Source: JACKHA01 sp041401985
GTDB taxonomy: Bacteria; Planctomycetota; Phycisphaerae; Phycisphaerales; UBA1924
Length of the DNA stretch: 64,000 nt
Reading direction: 5' to 3'
Assembly (NCBI GenBank): GCA_041401985.1
Contig: JAWKTE010000008.1
Span: 128,863-192,862, forward strand
Below the pieces are notes generated by a model, which was not told the origin of the DNA, searched no databases, and saw only the letters and a program-made list of their open reading frames with translations. Shown piece after piece: positions 1 to 9,000 of the stretch. Numbering within the stretch: the stretch's first letter is position 1; every line of letters begins with the position of its first letter. The translations under genes were made by a program, and so were the position numbers.

Positions 1-364
1 TGCGTGACACGCACCCGCTGTCGAACTCGGAGACGCTGAACTCGACCAGCGAACCGGCAACCCCGAACACGCCCAGATCGAAGTCGGTGGGCAACGCCTC
101 CTGCGAGGGCGACATCACGCCGCGCGGATAGGTGCCGTCGGCGAACTCGAACACGGCTTTCACGATCAGCGGCGCGTAGAAGTCGCACATGAAGCGGTCG
201 AGGGGTGGGGCATAGGTGATCGGGCACACCCAGCAGCCGACCTCCTTCTTCCGGGTCTCGTCGATCGCCCAGACCGGATGGTCGCGCATGTCCTCAAGCC
301 GCACGTCCCCGAGCAGTTTGCCCAACTTCCGCAGCCGCTTGACAGGCTTGATCTTGCTCGGCAC
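1..364 (-). CDS. Hypothetical protein, 3' end cut by the window edge
   Basis: About 121 codons are visible from a GTG at 364; the C-terminus lies outside the window. The start is two bases after the E2 stop codon, so the gene is probably the next cistron of that operon. An ATG at 289 is an alternative start. The N-terminus is basic (PSKIKPVKRLRKLGKLLGD), followed by a mixed segment with a CWVCP pair of cysteines and acidic/aromatic stretches. There is no signal peptide or membrane span. I do not recognise the family. Good codon structure and tight spacing make it a likely real gene. Confidence 0.55.
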   Translation of the reverse strand, partial: MPSKIKPVKRLRKLGKLLGDVRLEDMRDHPVWAIDETRKKEVGCWVCPITYAPPLDRFMCDFYAPLIVKAVFEFADGTYPRGVMSPSQEALPTDFDLGVFGVAGSLVEFSVSEFDSGCVSR

Positions 365-366
365 GG

Positions 367-1770
367 CTACACCAGCAGCGCCGCCGGCTTCTCCAGCAGC
401 CCCTTGACCGACTGCAGATACGCCGCCGCCATCGCGCCGTCCACAACCCGGTGGTCGCTCGACATCGTCATGCTCATCACCGAGCCGACCACGATCTTGC
501 CGTCCTTGACCACCGGCCTCTCGACCGCGGCCCCGACCGCCAGGATTGCCACGTTCGGCGGGTTGATGATGGCCGTGAAGTGGCTCACGCCGAACATGCC
601 CAGGTTGGAGATCGTGAACGTCGAGTCGGACATCTCCTCGATCGTCAGCCCCTTCTCGCGGGCCTTGGTCGCGAGCCGCTTGGACTCGCCCGAGATGTGG
701 CGCAGGCCCAGTTGGTCGGCCCCGCGGATGGTGCCCACGACCAGCCCGCCGCCCCGCTCCATGGGCAGGGCGATGGCGATGCCGACGTTGATCTGACCGA
801 GGATCTCGATCGCCGGGCCGTCCTTGCCGCCGTCGACCCACTTGCTGTTGACGAACGGGTGCTCGTGCATCGCCAGGGCGCAGGCCCGCACGAGGAAGTC
901 GTTGACCGAGAGTTTGACGCCGCCGCCCAGGCCCGAGAGTTGCTCGTTGAGTTGGGCGCGCAGGGCCAGCAGCGCGTCCATGTCGACATCGACGGTGACC
1001 TGGTAGTGGGGGATGGTGGTCTTGGACTCGACCAGGCGCCTGGCGATGGTGCCGCGCATGCTCGACAGGGCCACAGTGCGGGCCTCGAGCGTCGCGCCGA
1101 CCGAGGGCAGCGGGCGTGCGTCGGCCTTGGCCGGGGCCCGGTCGCCGGCAGGCTTGCCGGCGCGGGCCTCGCCCGAGGCCGCTTCGACGTCTTTGCGGAC
1201 GATCCGCCCGCCCGGCCCGGACCCGGACAGGCGCGACAGGTCGACGCCGGTTTCCTCGGCGATCTTCTTGGCCAGCGGCGACGCGAACACGCGCCCGCCG
1301 GACTGGCTTGCCGGTCCGCCAGAGGCGGTGCCGTTCGAGGTCGATCGTTCGGAGGATGCGGACTGGGTGCCCGTGCTGGCCTTGGCCGTCGCCGTCGCGG
1401 AGCCGCCTCCACCCGATCCGCCGCCCGATGAGCCGCCGCCCGCCGATCCACCGCCCGACGAGCCCTCGGCCTTGGCCTGACCGGCCCCGGCGGCCTGGCC
1501 CGACCCGGCCGAGATCCCCTTGGCGTCCTCACCCTCCTTGGCCAGCAGCATGATCACCGTGCCGACGGGGACCGCCTTGCCCTCGGGCGCCGGGATGGCC
1601 GCGACCGTGCCGGCGTCGAACGACTGGAGTTCCATCGTCGCCTTGTCGGTCTCGATGTCCGCCAGCACGTCGCCCGGCGAGACCGTGTCCCCCGGTTTGA
1701 CGTTCCACTTGACGACTGTCCCCTGCTCCATGGTGTCGGACAGGCGCGGCATGGTGACTTCGATGGGCAT
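367..1770 (-). CDS. pdhC: Dihydrolipoamide acetyltransferase (E2) of the pyruvate dehydrogenase complex
   Basis: E2 transfers the acetyl group from E1 to CoA in the cytoplasmic pyruvate dehydrogenase core. The start at 1770 (MPIEVTMPRLSDTMEQG) begins exactly where the family begins; an upstream extension to 1830 has no homologous look. Residues 1-78 form the lipoyl domain, with the lipoylated lysine K43 in DIETDKAT. A Gly/Ser/Ala-rich flexible linker covers about 95-175. The E3-binding domain lies near 177-215 (SPLAKKIAEE ... GPGGRIVRKDV). The catalytic domain fills the rest and carries the HxxxDG motif (H440, D444). At 467 residues the length is normal. E1 and E3 are not in the window. A TACCCT hexamer lies 25 bases upstream of the start, with a weak CGGAG ribosome site. 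Confidence 0.95.
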   Translation of the reverse strand: MPIEVTMPRLSDTMEQGTVVKWNVKPGDTVSPGDVLADIETDKATMELQSFDAGTVAAIPAPEGKAVPVGTVIMLLAKEGEDAKGISAGSGQAAGAGQAKAEGSSGGGSAGGGSSGGGSGGGGSATATAKASTGTQSASSERSTSNGTASGGPASQSGGRVFASPLAKKIAEETGVDLSRLSGSGPGGRIVRKDVEAASGEARAGKPAGDRAPAKADARPLPSVGATLEARTVALSSMRGTIARRLVESKTTIPHYQVTVDVDMDALLALRAQLNEQLSGLGGGVKLSVNDFLVRACALAMHEHPFVNSKWVDGGKDGPAIEILGQINVGIAIALPMERGGGLVVGTIRGADQLGLRHISGESKRLATKAREKGLTIEEMSDSTFTISNLGMFGVSHFTAIINPPNVAILAVGAAVERPVVKDGKIVVGSVMSMTMSSDHRVVDGAMAAAYLQSVKGLLEKPAALLV

Positions 1771-1852
1771 GGCGGGGCTCCGGAGCGTGAAGTTTAGGGT
1801 AGTGCCGGGCGCATCGCGGCACCGGTCCACCGGCTTGTCGGGCGGTTCACGC

Positions 1853-1858
1853 TACCCT
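1853..1858 (+). promoter_or_regulatory. Putative -10 box (TACCCT) for a leaderless transcript
   Basis: TACCCT ends six bases before the ATG at 1865, and no Shine-Dalgarno sequence is seen. The spacing places the predicted transcription start on or next to the A of the ATG. It is one of many such boxes in this window. Confidence 0.45.
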
Positions 1859-1864
1859 CTCTCC

Positions 1865-3301
1865 ATGTCCCGCGGCGTCCTGCTCGGCAACTTCGTCGTG
1901 ATGGTGCTGCTCTCGCTGGTCTCGGCGGGGCTGGTCCTGTTCCCGGCCCGCGGCCCGCAGCCGCCCGCGCCGCTCGTGACGGGCCTGGACCCCTCCGGCG
2001 TGACGGCCCTGCGCGTCGAGCGCGAGACCGAGTCCGGCGGGCGCGCCACCGAGCGGGTCGAGCGGACGCCCGCCGGCGCGTGGGACTGCGTCTGGTCGCC
2101 CGGCGGGCCCGACGCCACCGACATCCGCTGGCCCGTCGCCGACGTTCGCGTCCGCAGCGGCCTGCGCATGATCGCCGACGCGACGCTGTCGACCAACGCC
2201 TCGACCACCGTCGCCGACGCCGCGACGCTCGAAATCGCCACTCAGGGCCAACAACCCACCCGCCTCATCTTCGGCGTCGCCTCCGCCGCCGGGCGTGCCC
2301 CCGTCCGCGTCGAAGCGCCCGACGCCAACGCCCGCACCGGCCTGACCACCGACGCCCTCCACGCCGTCTTCGCCCGCACCGGCCTGCTCGCCTGGCGCGA
2401 CGACCGGGCCATGCCCGGCGTGGCCCGCGACGCCGGCAACCTCCAGATCACCGTCTCAACCGGGGGCCAGAGCCTCCGCCTCGAACTCGCCCGCGTGCAG
2501 GGGCGGTGGGGCCTGCTCGACCCGGTCGTTGAGCGGGCCGAGGGCCAGGTCGTGCAGTCCTCGATCGAGGCCCTGGGGCGTCTCCAGGTGCTGTCCTTCC
2601 GCGACGACGCCCAGGCCGCGGCTCTGGGGCTCGACCAGCCCCGCGTTACCCTGGCCGTCGCTGGCGGTCGCGGCCCGGACGCGTACCGGTGGCAGATCGA
2701 AGTCGGCTCGCCCGCGTCGGCCGACGCCAACCAGGTCTTCGTTCGCCTGACAGGCCAGCGCGGCGATGGTCCCGCCGACGCCCAGACGCTCGGCCCGGTC
2801 TACGGCGTGCTCGCCCTGGACGGCCTCTCCGGCGTGTTCATGAACGCCGAGGCCTATCTGGCCCGGACCACGCTGGCGACAACGCCGGCCGATGTCCGCC
2901 AGTTCGTCATCCGCTCCGCCGACGGCCAGCGGGCCTGGCGGTACGAGCGCACGATCGACGGCTGGACGGTCCTCTCGCCCGGCGCGACGGCCCCCCGCCC
3001 CGCGACAGCCGTCGAGGCCCAGGCCATCCCGCTCGTGCTGCAGACCCTGGCCGAGCAGCGGGCCACGGCGGTCGCGCTCACCGAGCAGCCCGCCTTCGAG
3101 CCCATCGCCACATTCGAGATCGAGGGCGCCCCCGGCCTTGTCGGTGAGTCGGTCACGATCGGGCGTGCTCCGGCCCCCCGCACCCAGGCCGACCCGGCCC
3201 AGCCGGCCGGGCAGGTGCTGACCACCCGCACCCGATCCGCGTCGCGGTTCTACGGCCCCATGCCCGAGGCCTTCCAGGCCCTGCTCCCGACGGTGCCGTA
3301 G
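1865..3301 (+). CDS. DUF4340 domain-containing membrane-anchored protein
   Basis: This 478-residue protein starts MSRGVLLGNFVVMVLLSLVS, a single N-terminal membrane anchor (about 8-28), followed by a periplasmic region. Two DUF4340-type modules can be seen: residues about 40-290 with the GxLxxPVxxxA/ ALGLDQPRVTLAV pattern, and a second from about 330 to the end. In other bacteria DUF4340 proteins accompany Gld-type ABC transporters, but no such transporter is adjacent, so the partner is unknown. The reading frame extends upstream but the anchor fixes the start at 1865. It is divergent from the E2 gene with a 94-base shared promoter region. Function beyond the domain assignment is not known. 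Confidence 0.8.
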   Translation: MSRGVLLGNFVVMVLLSLVSAGLVLFPARGPQPPAPLVTGLDPSGVTALRVERETESGGRATERVERTPAGAWDCVWSPGGPDATDIRWPVADVRVRSGLRMIADATLSTNASTTVADAATLEIATQGQQPTRLIFGVASAAGRAPVRVEAPDANARTGLTTDALHAVFARTGLLAWRDDRAMPGVARDAGNLQITVSTGGQSLRLELARVQGRWGLLDPVVERAEGQVVQSSIEALGRLQVLSFRDDAQAAALGLDQPRVTLAVAGGRGPDAYRWQIEVGSPASADANQVFVRLTGQRGDGPADAQTLGPVYGVLALDGLSGVFMNAEAYLARTTLATTPADVRQFVIRSADGQRAWRYERTIDGWTVLSPGATAPRPATAVEAQAIPLVLQTLAEQRATAVALTEQPAFEPIATFEIEGAPGLVGESVTIGRAPAPRTQADPAQPAGQVLTTRTRSASRFYGPMPEAFQALLPTVP

Positions 3302-3352
3302 GCGTTGAGTCTTTGAGATTGCCCCCATCGACACGCGTGATCCGGGGCGTCC

Positions 3353-3457
3353 CCCGCGCGCGAGCCGGGGCGTCCCCGCCCCGGTCGACTCTCACCATGC
3401 TCCGGCGTCATTAGCACTTGCGGATCCGGGGCGGGGACGCCCCGGCTCGCGCGCGGG
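3353..3457. repeat. Perfect 32-bp inverted repeat, 41-base spacer
   Basis: Arms at 3353-3384 and 3426-3457 are exact reverse complements; the core is GGGGCGGGGACGCCCCGG. A one-mismatch single-arm copy lies at 27831-27861, so this is a dispersed repeat and not a unique terminator. It sits between the DUF4340 and AIM24 genes and has no T-tract. Confidence 0.85.
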
Positions 3458-3521
3458 ATTCGGGGCGGGCGGCTCACGCTGGCCGGGGGGAGTGCCGATA
3501 ACCTCGGCGAGCGCCGTCGCT

Positions 3522-3560
3522 CCCAATCCACAAGCCCAATCCAGAAGCCCAACCCAGAAG
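3522..3560 (+). repeat. Three direct 13-bp repeats in the AIM24 leader
   Basis: Near-identical units cccaatccacaag, cccaatccagaag and cccaacccagaag lie head to tail at 3522, 3535 and 3548. They run directly into the AAGGAGG ribosome site (3558-3564) of the next gene. A TAACCT hexamer at 3498-3503 could be the -10 box of that gene, putting the repeats in the untranslated leader. Confidence 0.7.
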
Positions 3561-3570
3561 GAGGCCCCCC

Positions 3571-4275
3571 ATGAACCGCTACTCCATCCAGGAGTTCGTC
3601 GAGAAAACCGCCCAGCAGGACCGAGGCCAGGGCGTCTTCGAGCTCGAGTCCGAGCGCATTCTCGAACTCAACCTCAACGGCATGGCATGGATCAAGAAGG
3701 GCTCGATGGTCGCGTACCGCGGCAACGTCAAGTTCACCCGCGAGGCGGTGCTCCAGCAGGGCCTCGGGGCCGCGTTCAAGAAGGCCCTCACGGGCGAGGG
3801 CGCCCAGCTGACCAAAGCCGAGGGCCAGGGCAAGGTCTATCTCGCCGACGCCGGCAAGAAGATCTTCATCCTCGACGTGACCGGCTCGTCCATGTTCGTC
3901 AACGGCAGCGACCTGCTGGCCATGGAACCGACCGTCACCTACGAGGTCCGCATGATGAAGCGGATCACGGCCATGGTCGCCGGAGGGCTTTTCAACGTGC
4001 TGGTCCAGGGCCAGGGCCTCGTGGCGATCACCAGCCACTACGAGCCGATCACCCTCCGCGTCAGCCCCGGCAACCCCGTGTTCAGCGATCCCAACGCGAC
4101 CATCGCGTGGTCGGGCAACCTCCAGCCCGAGATGAAGACCGACGTCTCGCTCAAGACGTTCCTGGGGCGCGGCTCGGGCGAGTCGGTCCAGATGCGGTTC
4201 GATGGCGACGGGTTCGTCGTCGTCCAGCCGTACGAGGAACTGCCGTTCCAGGCGACGGCGCAGGCCGGCGGCTGA
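3571..4275 (+). CDS. AIM24 family protein
   Basis: This 234-residue protein matches the AIM24/DUF124 family, a beta-rich, TNF-like trimer fold related to yeast mitochondrial Aim24; the bacterial role is not well defined. Landmarks are the early ELNGMAWIKKGSMVAYRG stretch, a central GLVAITSHYEPITLRVSPG segment and a C-terminal MRFDGDGFVVVQPYEE, the usual pattern of the family. There is no signal peptide, so it is cytoplasmic. The start is set by a strong AAGGAGG site six bases upstream of ATG. It is monocistronic: a repeat-rich gap precedes it and a strong terminator follows at 4501. Confidence 0.85.
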   Translation: MNRYSIQEFVEKTAQQDRGQGVFELESERILELNLNGMAWIKKGSMVAYRGNVKFTREAVLQQGLGAAFKKALTGEGAQLTKAEGQGKVYLADAGKKIFILDVTGSSMFVNGSDLLAMEPTVTYEVRMMKRITAMVAGGLFNVLVQGQGLVAITSHYEPITLRVSPGNPVFSDPNATIAWSGNLQPEMKTDVSLKTFLGRGSGESVQMRFDGDGFVVVQPYEELPFQATAQAGG

Positions 4276-4500
4276 TCCGGGCGGGCTGGAACAGGCGCGG
4301 AGCCGCCGCACGGTTGATGATCGGGCGCTGCTCGAATCTCAATCGGCGTCGGCCCGAACGCACATCGACCGCTGCGCAAAGTCGTTCGATTTCTCGGAAC
4401 TTCGTGTGCGCTCGGGCGTCAACTTCACGCGTGTAGTCGGGGGAGAGCCCCCGTTCTTCGCCCAACAGCGGCGCGGCCCGCACGGAGCCGCGACGCACCT
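4276..4500. other. Gap between convergent genes; possible structured RNA
   Basis: These 225 bases follow the AIM24 stop and precede a strong plus-strand terminator. No convincing reading frame is present. One imperfect hairpin can be drawn at about 4373-4411 (GCGCAAAGT pairing with ACTTCGTGTGCGC). It could be a long 3' untranslated region or a small RNA ending at the terminator. I cannot match it to 6S, SRP, tmRNA or RNase P RNA. Confidence 0.25.
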
Positions 4501-4543
4501 GCGTGGCCCGCGACCCCTCTCGGCGCGGGCCACGCTCTTTTTT
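4501..4543 (+). terminator. Rho-independent terminator
   Basis: A perfect 12-bp stem (GCGTGGCCCGCG paired with 4524-4535), an 11-base loop and the T-rich tail TCTTTTTT at 4536-4543. It faces the plus strand and ends transcription from the AIM24 side, between two convergent genes. Confidence 0.9.
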
Positions 4544-4560
4544 GGTCGGGCGCCCGGCGC

Positions 4561-5292
4561 TTAGCCGTTGCCGGGATCGAAGGTCGACGCGTCGACCATC
4601 GGGCCGTGGTAGAGGTTCGCGTCGTACTCCAGGTCGCCCGAGCGCTGGATGTCGGCGTCCTCGGTCCCGTCGGCGGGCAGCGGGGTGTCGGTCGTGGTTG
4701 AGGCCGGCTCGAGGCCGGGCGTCGCGGCGACGTGATCGTCGCCGATCTGGCTCGCGGGGCTGGTCCGAGCGAAGCGCGAGCCCGCGTCCTCGTCCCACAA
4801 GGCCCGCATCGTGCCCACTGCGGCGAGCACGCCGACGACCGCCGCCGCCCAGTACGCCCACCCGCCCATCTCGTCGAGCGTGACGATCCTGGCCTTGCGT
4901 GCGAGCCAGAACGCCAGGGCCGCGGGCGTGGCGGCCCACAGCAGGCCGATCATCACGCCCAGGGTCTCTTCCACATAGCCCATCGCCACGAACCGCATGG
5001 CGACGTGGGTGTCCAGGTCGCTGAGCGTCCACAGGCGGACGGCGGCGACGATCGACCAGGCGATGAGGATCCAGGCGCCCACAACCAGCGGGGCCGGGTT
5101 GCCCTGGGCCCGCTGGCGGCGCTGCCTGGCCCGATCGGCGGCGGACCAGGCCAGCGTCGGGGCCGCGTCGTCGAGCACGGAGTGGTCCCAGGCGACGCGG
5201 TCGTTGAGTCGGTTGGACAGCCCGGACGCGGCGGGTCGGGCCGTCGCGGGGTTCCATCGGGCGTTGGTGGCGCGGGCCGTGGTTCGGGTCAT
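4561..5292 (-). CDS. Hypothetical membrane protein
   Basis: This 243-residue protein has an N-terminal cytoplasmic part of about 65 residues rich in Ala/Arg. Three probable membrane spans follow: about 70-92 (LVVGAWILIAWSIVAAVRLW), 108-130 (LGVMIGLLWAATPAALAFWLA) and 142-162. The tail of about 80 residues is acidic and contains ADIQRSGDLEYDANLYHGP. The ATG at 5292 is preceded by GGAG. I do not recognise a family and infer only an inner-membrane location. It is convergent with the AIM24 gene. Confidence 0.65.
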   Translation of the reverse strand: MTRTTARATNARWNPATARPAASGLSNRLNDRVAWDHSVLDDAAPTLAWSAADRARQRRQRAQGNPAPLVVGAWILIAWSIVAAVRLWTLSDLDTHVAMRFVAMGYVEETLGVMIGLLWAATPAALAFWLARKARIVTLDEMGGWAYWAAAVVGVLAAVGTMRALWDEDAGSRFARTSPASQIGDDHVAATPGLEPASTTTDTPLPADGTEDADIQRSGDLEYDANLYHGPMVDASTFDPGNG

Positions 5293-5519
5293 GCCTGGGC
5301 TCCGTATCGCGTCGGGATCAGCGGCCCGACCTGCATCGGAACGAGCAGGCCGGTGGAGGGGCGATGGAGGCGCAGGCGGGGATGTTGGCGGCGGCGCGGG
5401 GGCGTCGCGACCGGCGCGATGGGCATCGGCGGCGCAGGTTCACGTCCGATGCGACGGGGCATCGTTCTCGGACGTTCGGTTGAGTGAGGTTTGGGGCGCG
5501 CGGGCCGGACGGGCCGGGG

Positions 5520-5984
5520 TCAGGCGTGGGCGCGGGTCAGGATCGCCTCGTCGATGGGCGTCTCGCACTCGACCAGGAAGGGGCCGGTCGGCTTGCCCGC
5601 GTCGCGCCCGAGCGGGTGGGAGGCAAGCGGGAACACGCGGACCTGATCGGCGTCGGGTTCCATCGGGGAGGTGCCGAAGCGGGCCCAGGTGCCGTGCCCG
5701 GTTTGGGGGGCGGCGTGGGTGAGGACCCCGAGGTAGCCCGGGGCGTGCTCGACGATCCGCCCGCGGATCCAGCCGTCGGGCGAGGCATCGGACTGGATCC
5801 AGATCTGGCCGGCGGCGTTGGCGCGACGAGCGGGCGAGGCGCGCCGGGCGATCCCGCGGATCGCGGCCGCGAGGTCGGTGGTGAGCGCGGGCGGCTCCGC
5901 GGGCGTCTGGCGGCTGGGCTGGGTCGTCGATCCGGTGCGCGAGGTCATGGCATCCCCACAAACGGCTTGGTTCATCACCGACAC
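5520..5984 (-). CDS. Hypothetical protein
   Basis: Up to 154 residues from a GTG at 5984; ATGs at 5975 and 5948 are alternatives, and the one at 5948 has GGGGA upstream. The first 35 residues are Thr/Pro-rich. The remainder has a beta-rich pattern (GWIRGRIVEHAPGYLGVLTH ... DQVRVFPLASHPLG ... GPFLVECETP) that recalls a PilZ-like small barrel, but the RxxxR and D/NxSxxG signatures of PilZ are not clear. Another minus-strand frame here is Arg/Pro-rich and looks like a shadow. It is divergent from the amidohydrolase gene. Confidence 0.55.
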   Translation of the reverse strand: MSVMNQAVCGDAMTSRTGSTTQPSRQTPAEPPALTTDLAAAIRGIARRASPARRANAAGQIWIQSDASPDGWIRGRIVEHAPGYLGVLTHAAPQTGHGTWARFGTSPMEPDADQVRVFPLASHPLGRDAGKPTGPFLVECETPIDEAILTRAHA

Positions 5985-6049
5985 TCACGTCCAATATCGG
6001 CAACTTCCGAGGGCGGAATCGGTTCCATTCGGTTCGGCCCCGTTTCCAC

Positions 6050-6055
6050 TACGCT
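6050..6055 (+). promoter_or_regulatory. Putative -10 box (TACGCT) for a leaderless transcript
   Basis: TACGCT ends exactly six bases before the ATG at 6062; no ribosome site is seen. The identical hexamer at the same distance precedes purC on the other strand. Confidence 0.45.
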
Positions 6056-6061
6056 ATTGGC

Positions 6062-9000
6062 ATGTTGTACGCCCAAGGTTCCGCCGTGCCCGCCCGAGCG
6101 GGGGGATTGGCCCGCACTTTCCTCGGACTTCGCGCTGGCTTTGCGCTGCTGCTGGCTTTCTCGGGCGTGCCCGCGCTGGCCCAGACGGGCACCAGCCCGC
6201 TGGCCGCCCCGCCCAACGGGGTGCGGGAGGGCGAGTCGTCGTGGCACGCGCTGGTCGGGGCGACGGTGCACGTCGCACCGGGGCAGACGCTGGAGGCCGC
6301 GACCGTCGTGGTCCGGGACGGGCGGATCGTCTCGGTCCGGGCCGGGTCCGACACGGACGGCGACGGCGAGCCGGACGCCCCGGCGGCGCCGGCGGGCGCC
6401 CGGGTCTGGGACTGCGACGGGCTGCACATCTACGCCGGGTTCATCGATCCGTTCGTGGAGGTCGACGCCCCGGTCGAGCCGGCGGGCTCGCCCGGGCTGC
6501 ACTGGTCGAGCCTGATCGTGCCGCAGCGGGACGCGACGCGGGGGCCGGGCGTGCCGGGGGATGTGGCGTCCTCGCTGCGAGGGCTTGGGTTCACGGCTGC
6601 GGGCGTCTCGCCGCGCGGCGGCATCCTGCGGGGCACGGCGGGGGTCGTGTCGCTTGGTGCGGCGCCGAGCGATTCCAGCCGTGATCGCGTGCCGGTCTAC
6701 GCCAGCGACGTGTACATGGCGGCCGGGTTCGACCGCGTCGGCTGGGGCGGCGACGAGTCGTACCCCACGTCGCGGCTTGGCTCGATCGCGCTGATGCGCC
6801 AGTCGTTCATCGACGCGGCGTGGCAGGTCGAGGCCCGCGAGGCGGGCGCGACCGTCGCGCCCAACTGCCTCGACGAACTCACGGCCCACGCGGACATCCC
6901 GCTGGCGTTCGACTCGGGCAGCGAACTGGAGACGGTTCGGGCGATCTACCTGGCCGAGGAGTTCGGGCGCGAGGGCGTCTGGATCGGCTCGGGGCTCGAG
7001 GTGCGGATGCTGGCGGGCGTGGTGGAAGCGGGCTGGCCGCTGGTGCTGCCGCTGAACTTCCCGGAGACGCCCGATGTTTCGAGCGTGGGGCGGGCCGATT
7101 CGGTGTCGCTGACGGAACTGATGACGTGGGAGCAGGTGCCCACCGGGCCGCGCCGGTTCGATGCGGCGGGGCTGGACGTGTCGCTGACGACGCACCGCCT
7201 GCGCCGTCGCGGCGACTTCGACGACAACCTGCGGAAGGCCATCGAGCACGGCCTCGCGCCTGAGCGGGCCCTGGCGATGCTGACGACCAACCCGGCGGAA
7301 CTGCTGGGCGTCGGGGACATGCTCGGCAGCGTCGAGGTCGGCAAAGTCGCGAGCCTGATCGTGGCCGACGGCGACATCTTCGACGAGGACACCGAGATCC
7401 GCGACGTGTGGGTCGATGGGGTGCGGTATGAGATCAACGCGGGGGCGGAGCCGACGCTCGACGGCGGGTGGGACCTGCTGGCCATCGACGGCGGCGAGCG
7501 GATCGAGGGCTCGCTCTCGTTCGAGTCCGGGCGACGCGTGGCCGCGACCATCGGCGAGGTCACGGTGCGCGGGCGGAACGCGCGCCTGAGCGGCGAGATG
7601 GTCTCGTTCGTGATCGACACGGGCGGCGAGCGTGCGATGCCCGGCGAGGAGGGCGAGGCGGTCGCGTCGGCGGTGCTCGTCGGGCCGGACCGGATGGTCG
7701 GGCAGGCGATGCTGCCATCGGGGCGAGTTCTGCAGTTCTCGGCGACGCGGCGCGGGCCCGACGCCGATCCTTCGGGCGTCTGGTCCGTCGAGTTCCCCGG
7801 CACGCCCGCGCCGCCGATCCGGCTGACGATCCGCAACAACCGGGTCGAGTACGAGGGCGAGATGGCCGAGAGCGTCGCGGTGCGCGACTTCAAGGTCGAG
7901 GGCAACGTGATGACGTACACCGTCCGCCCGCGTGAGTCGGGTCGGGCGGAAGGCGAATCTGACCCCCGGACGCCCGAGGGCGACGAGGCCGCTGCGGGCG
8001 ACGAGTCCGCGGGCGAGGCGGGCGACCCTCCGGGCACCGTTCACATCCGGGCCGAGATCACCGGCGACTCGATGGCCGGCACCGCCACGACCGGCGACGG
8101 TGAGGAGATCGCCTTCACCGGCACGCGCACGCCGCTGCCACCGCAAGAGGAAGAGGCCGACGAGGCCCCGGCCGTGCCCGAGACGTTCGGTTATCCGTTT
8201 GGCCCCTACGCCCGCACCGAGATGCCGGCGCAGGAAACCCTGGTCATCCGCAACGCGACGATCTGGACCAGCGCGGACGCGGGCATCATCGAGAACGGCG
8301 CGATGCTGGTCTCGGGCGGCTCGATCTTGTACGTGGGCGATGCCGCGGGCCTGGACGACCTGCTCGCCCGGGTTCACCTGATGGCCCCGATCCGCGAGAT
8401 CGACGCGGGCGGGCGGCACATCACGCCCGGCATCATCGACTGCCACAGCCACACGGGCCTGACCGACATCAACGAGGGCGGGCAGTCCTGCACCGCCGAG
8501 GTCCGCATCTCGGACGGGGCCGATCCGACCGACATCTCGTGGTACCGCCAACTGGCCGGCGGCGTGACGGCCGTCAACTCCTTGCACGGCTCGGCCAACG
8601 CGATCGGCGGGCAGAACCAGGTCCAGCGGATCCGCTGGGGCTCGGTCATGCCCTGGGACTTCTTCTTCGAGGGGGCGCCGCTGGGCATCAAATTCGCCCT
8701 GGGCGAGAACCCGAAGCGGGGCAACTCCTACGGCCCGAACGCCGGCAACCGGTATCCCCAGACCCGCATGGGCGTCGAGGCGGTCATCCGCGACCGCTTC
8801 ACCGCGGCCCAGCAGTACGCCGCGGCGATGGAGCGGTACGAGCGCGAGGGCGGCGTGCCGCCGCGGCGTGACCTGGAACTCGAGGCGATGGCCGAGATCC
8901 TGGCGGGCGACCGCCTGGTGCACTGCCACTCGTATCGCGCCGACGAGATCCTGATGCTCTGCCAGATCGCGCACCAGTTCGGGTTCGTGATCGGGACGTT

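Noticed and set aside
5440..6003. Alternative minus-strand gene overlapping the small gene at 5520
   Set aside because: Composition is Arg/Pro/Asp-rich and looks like a frame shadow.
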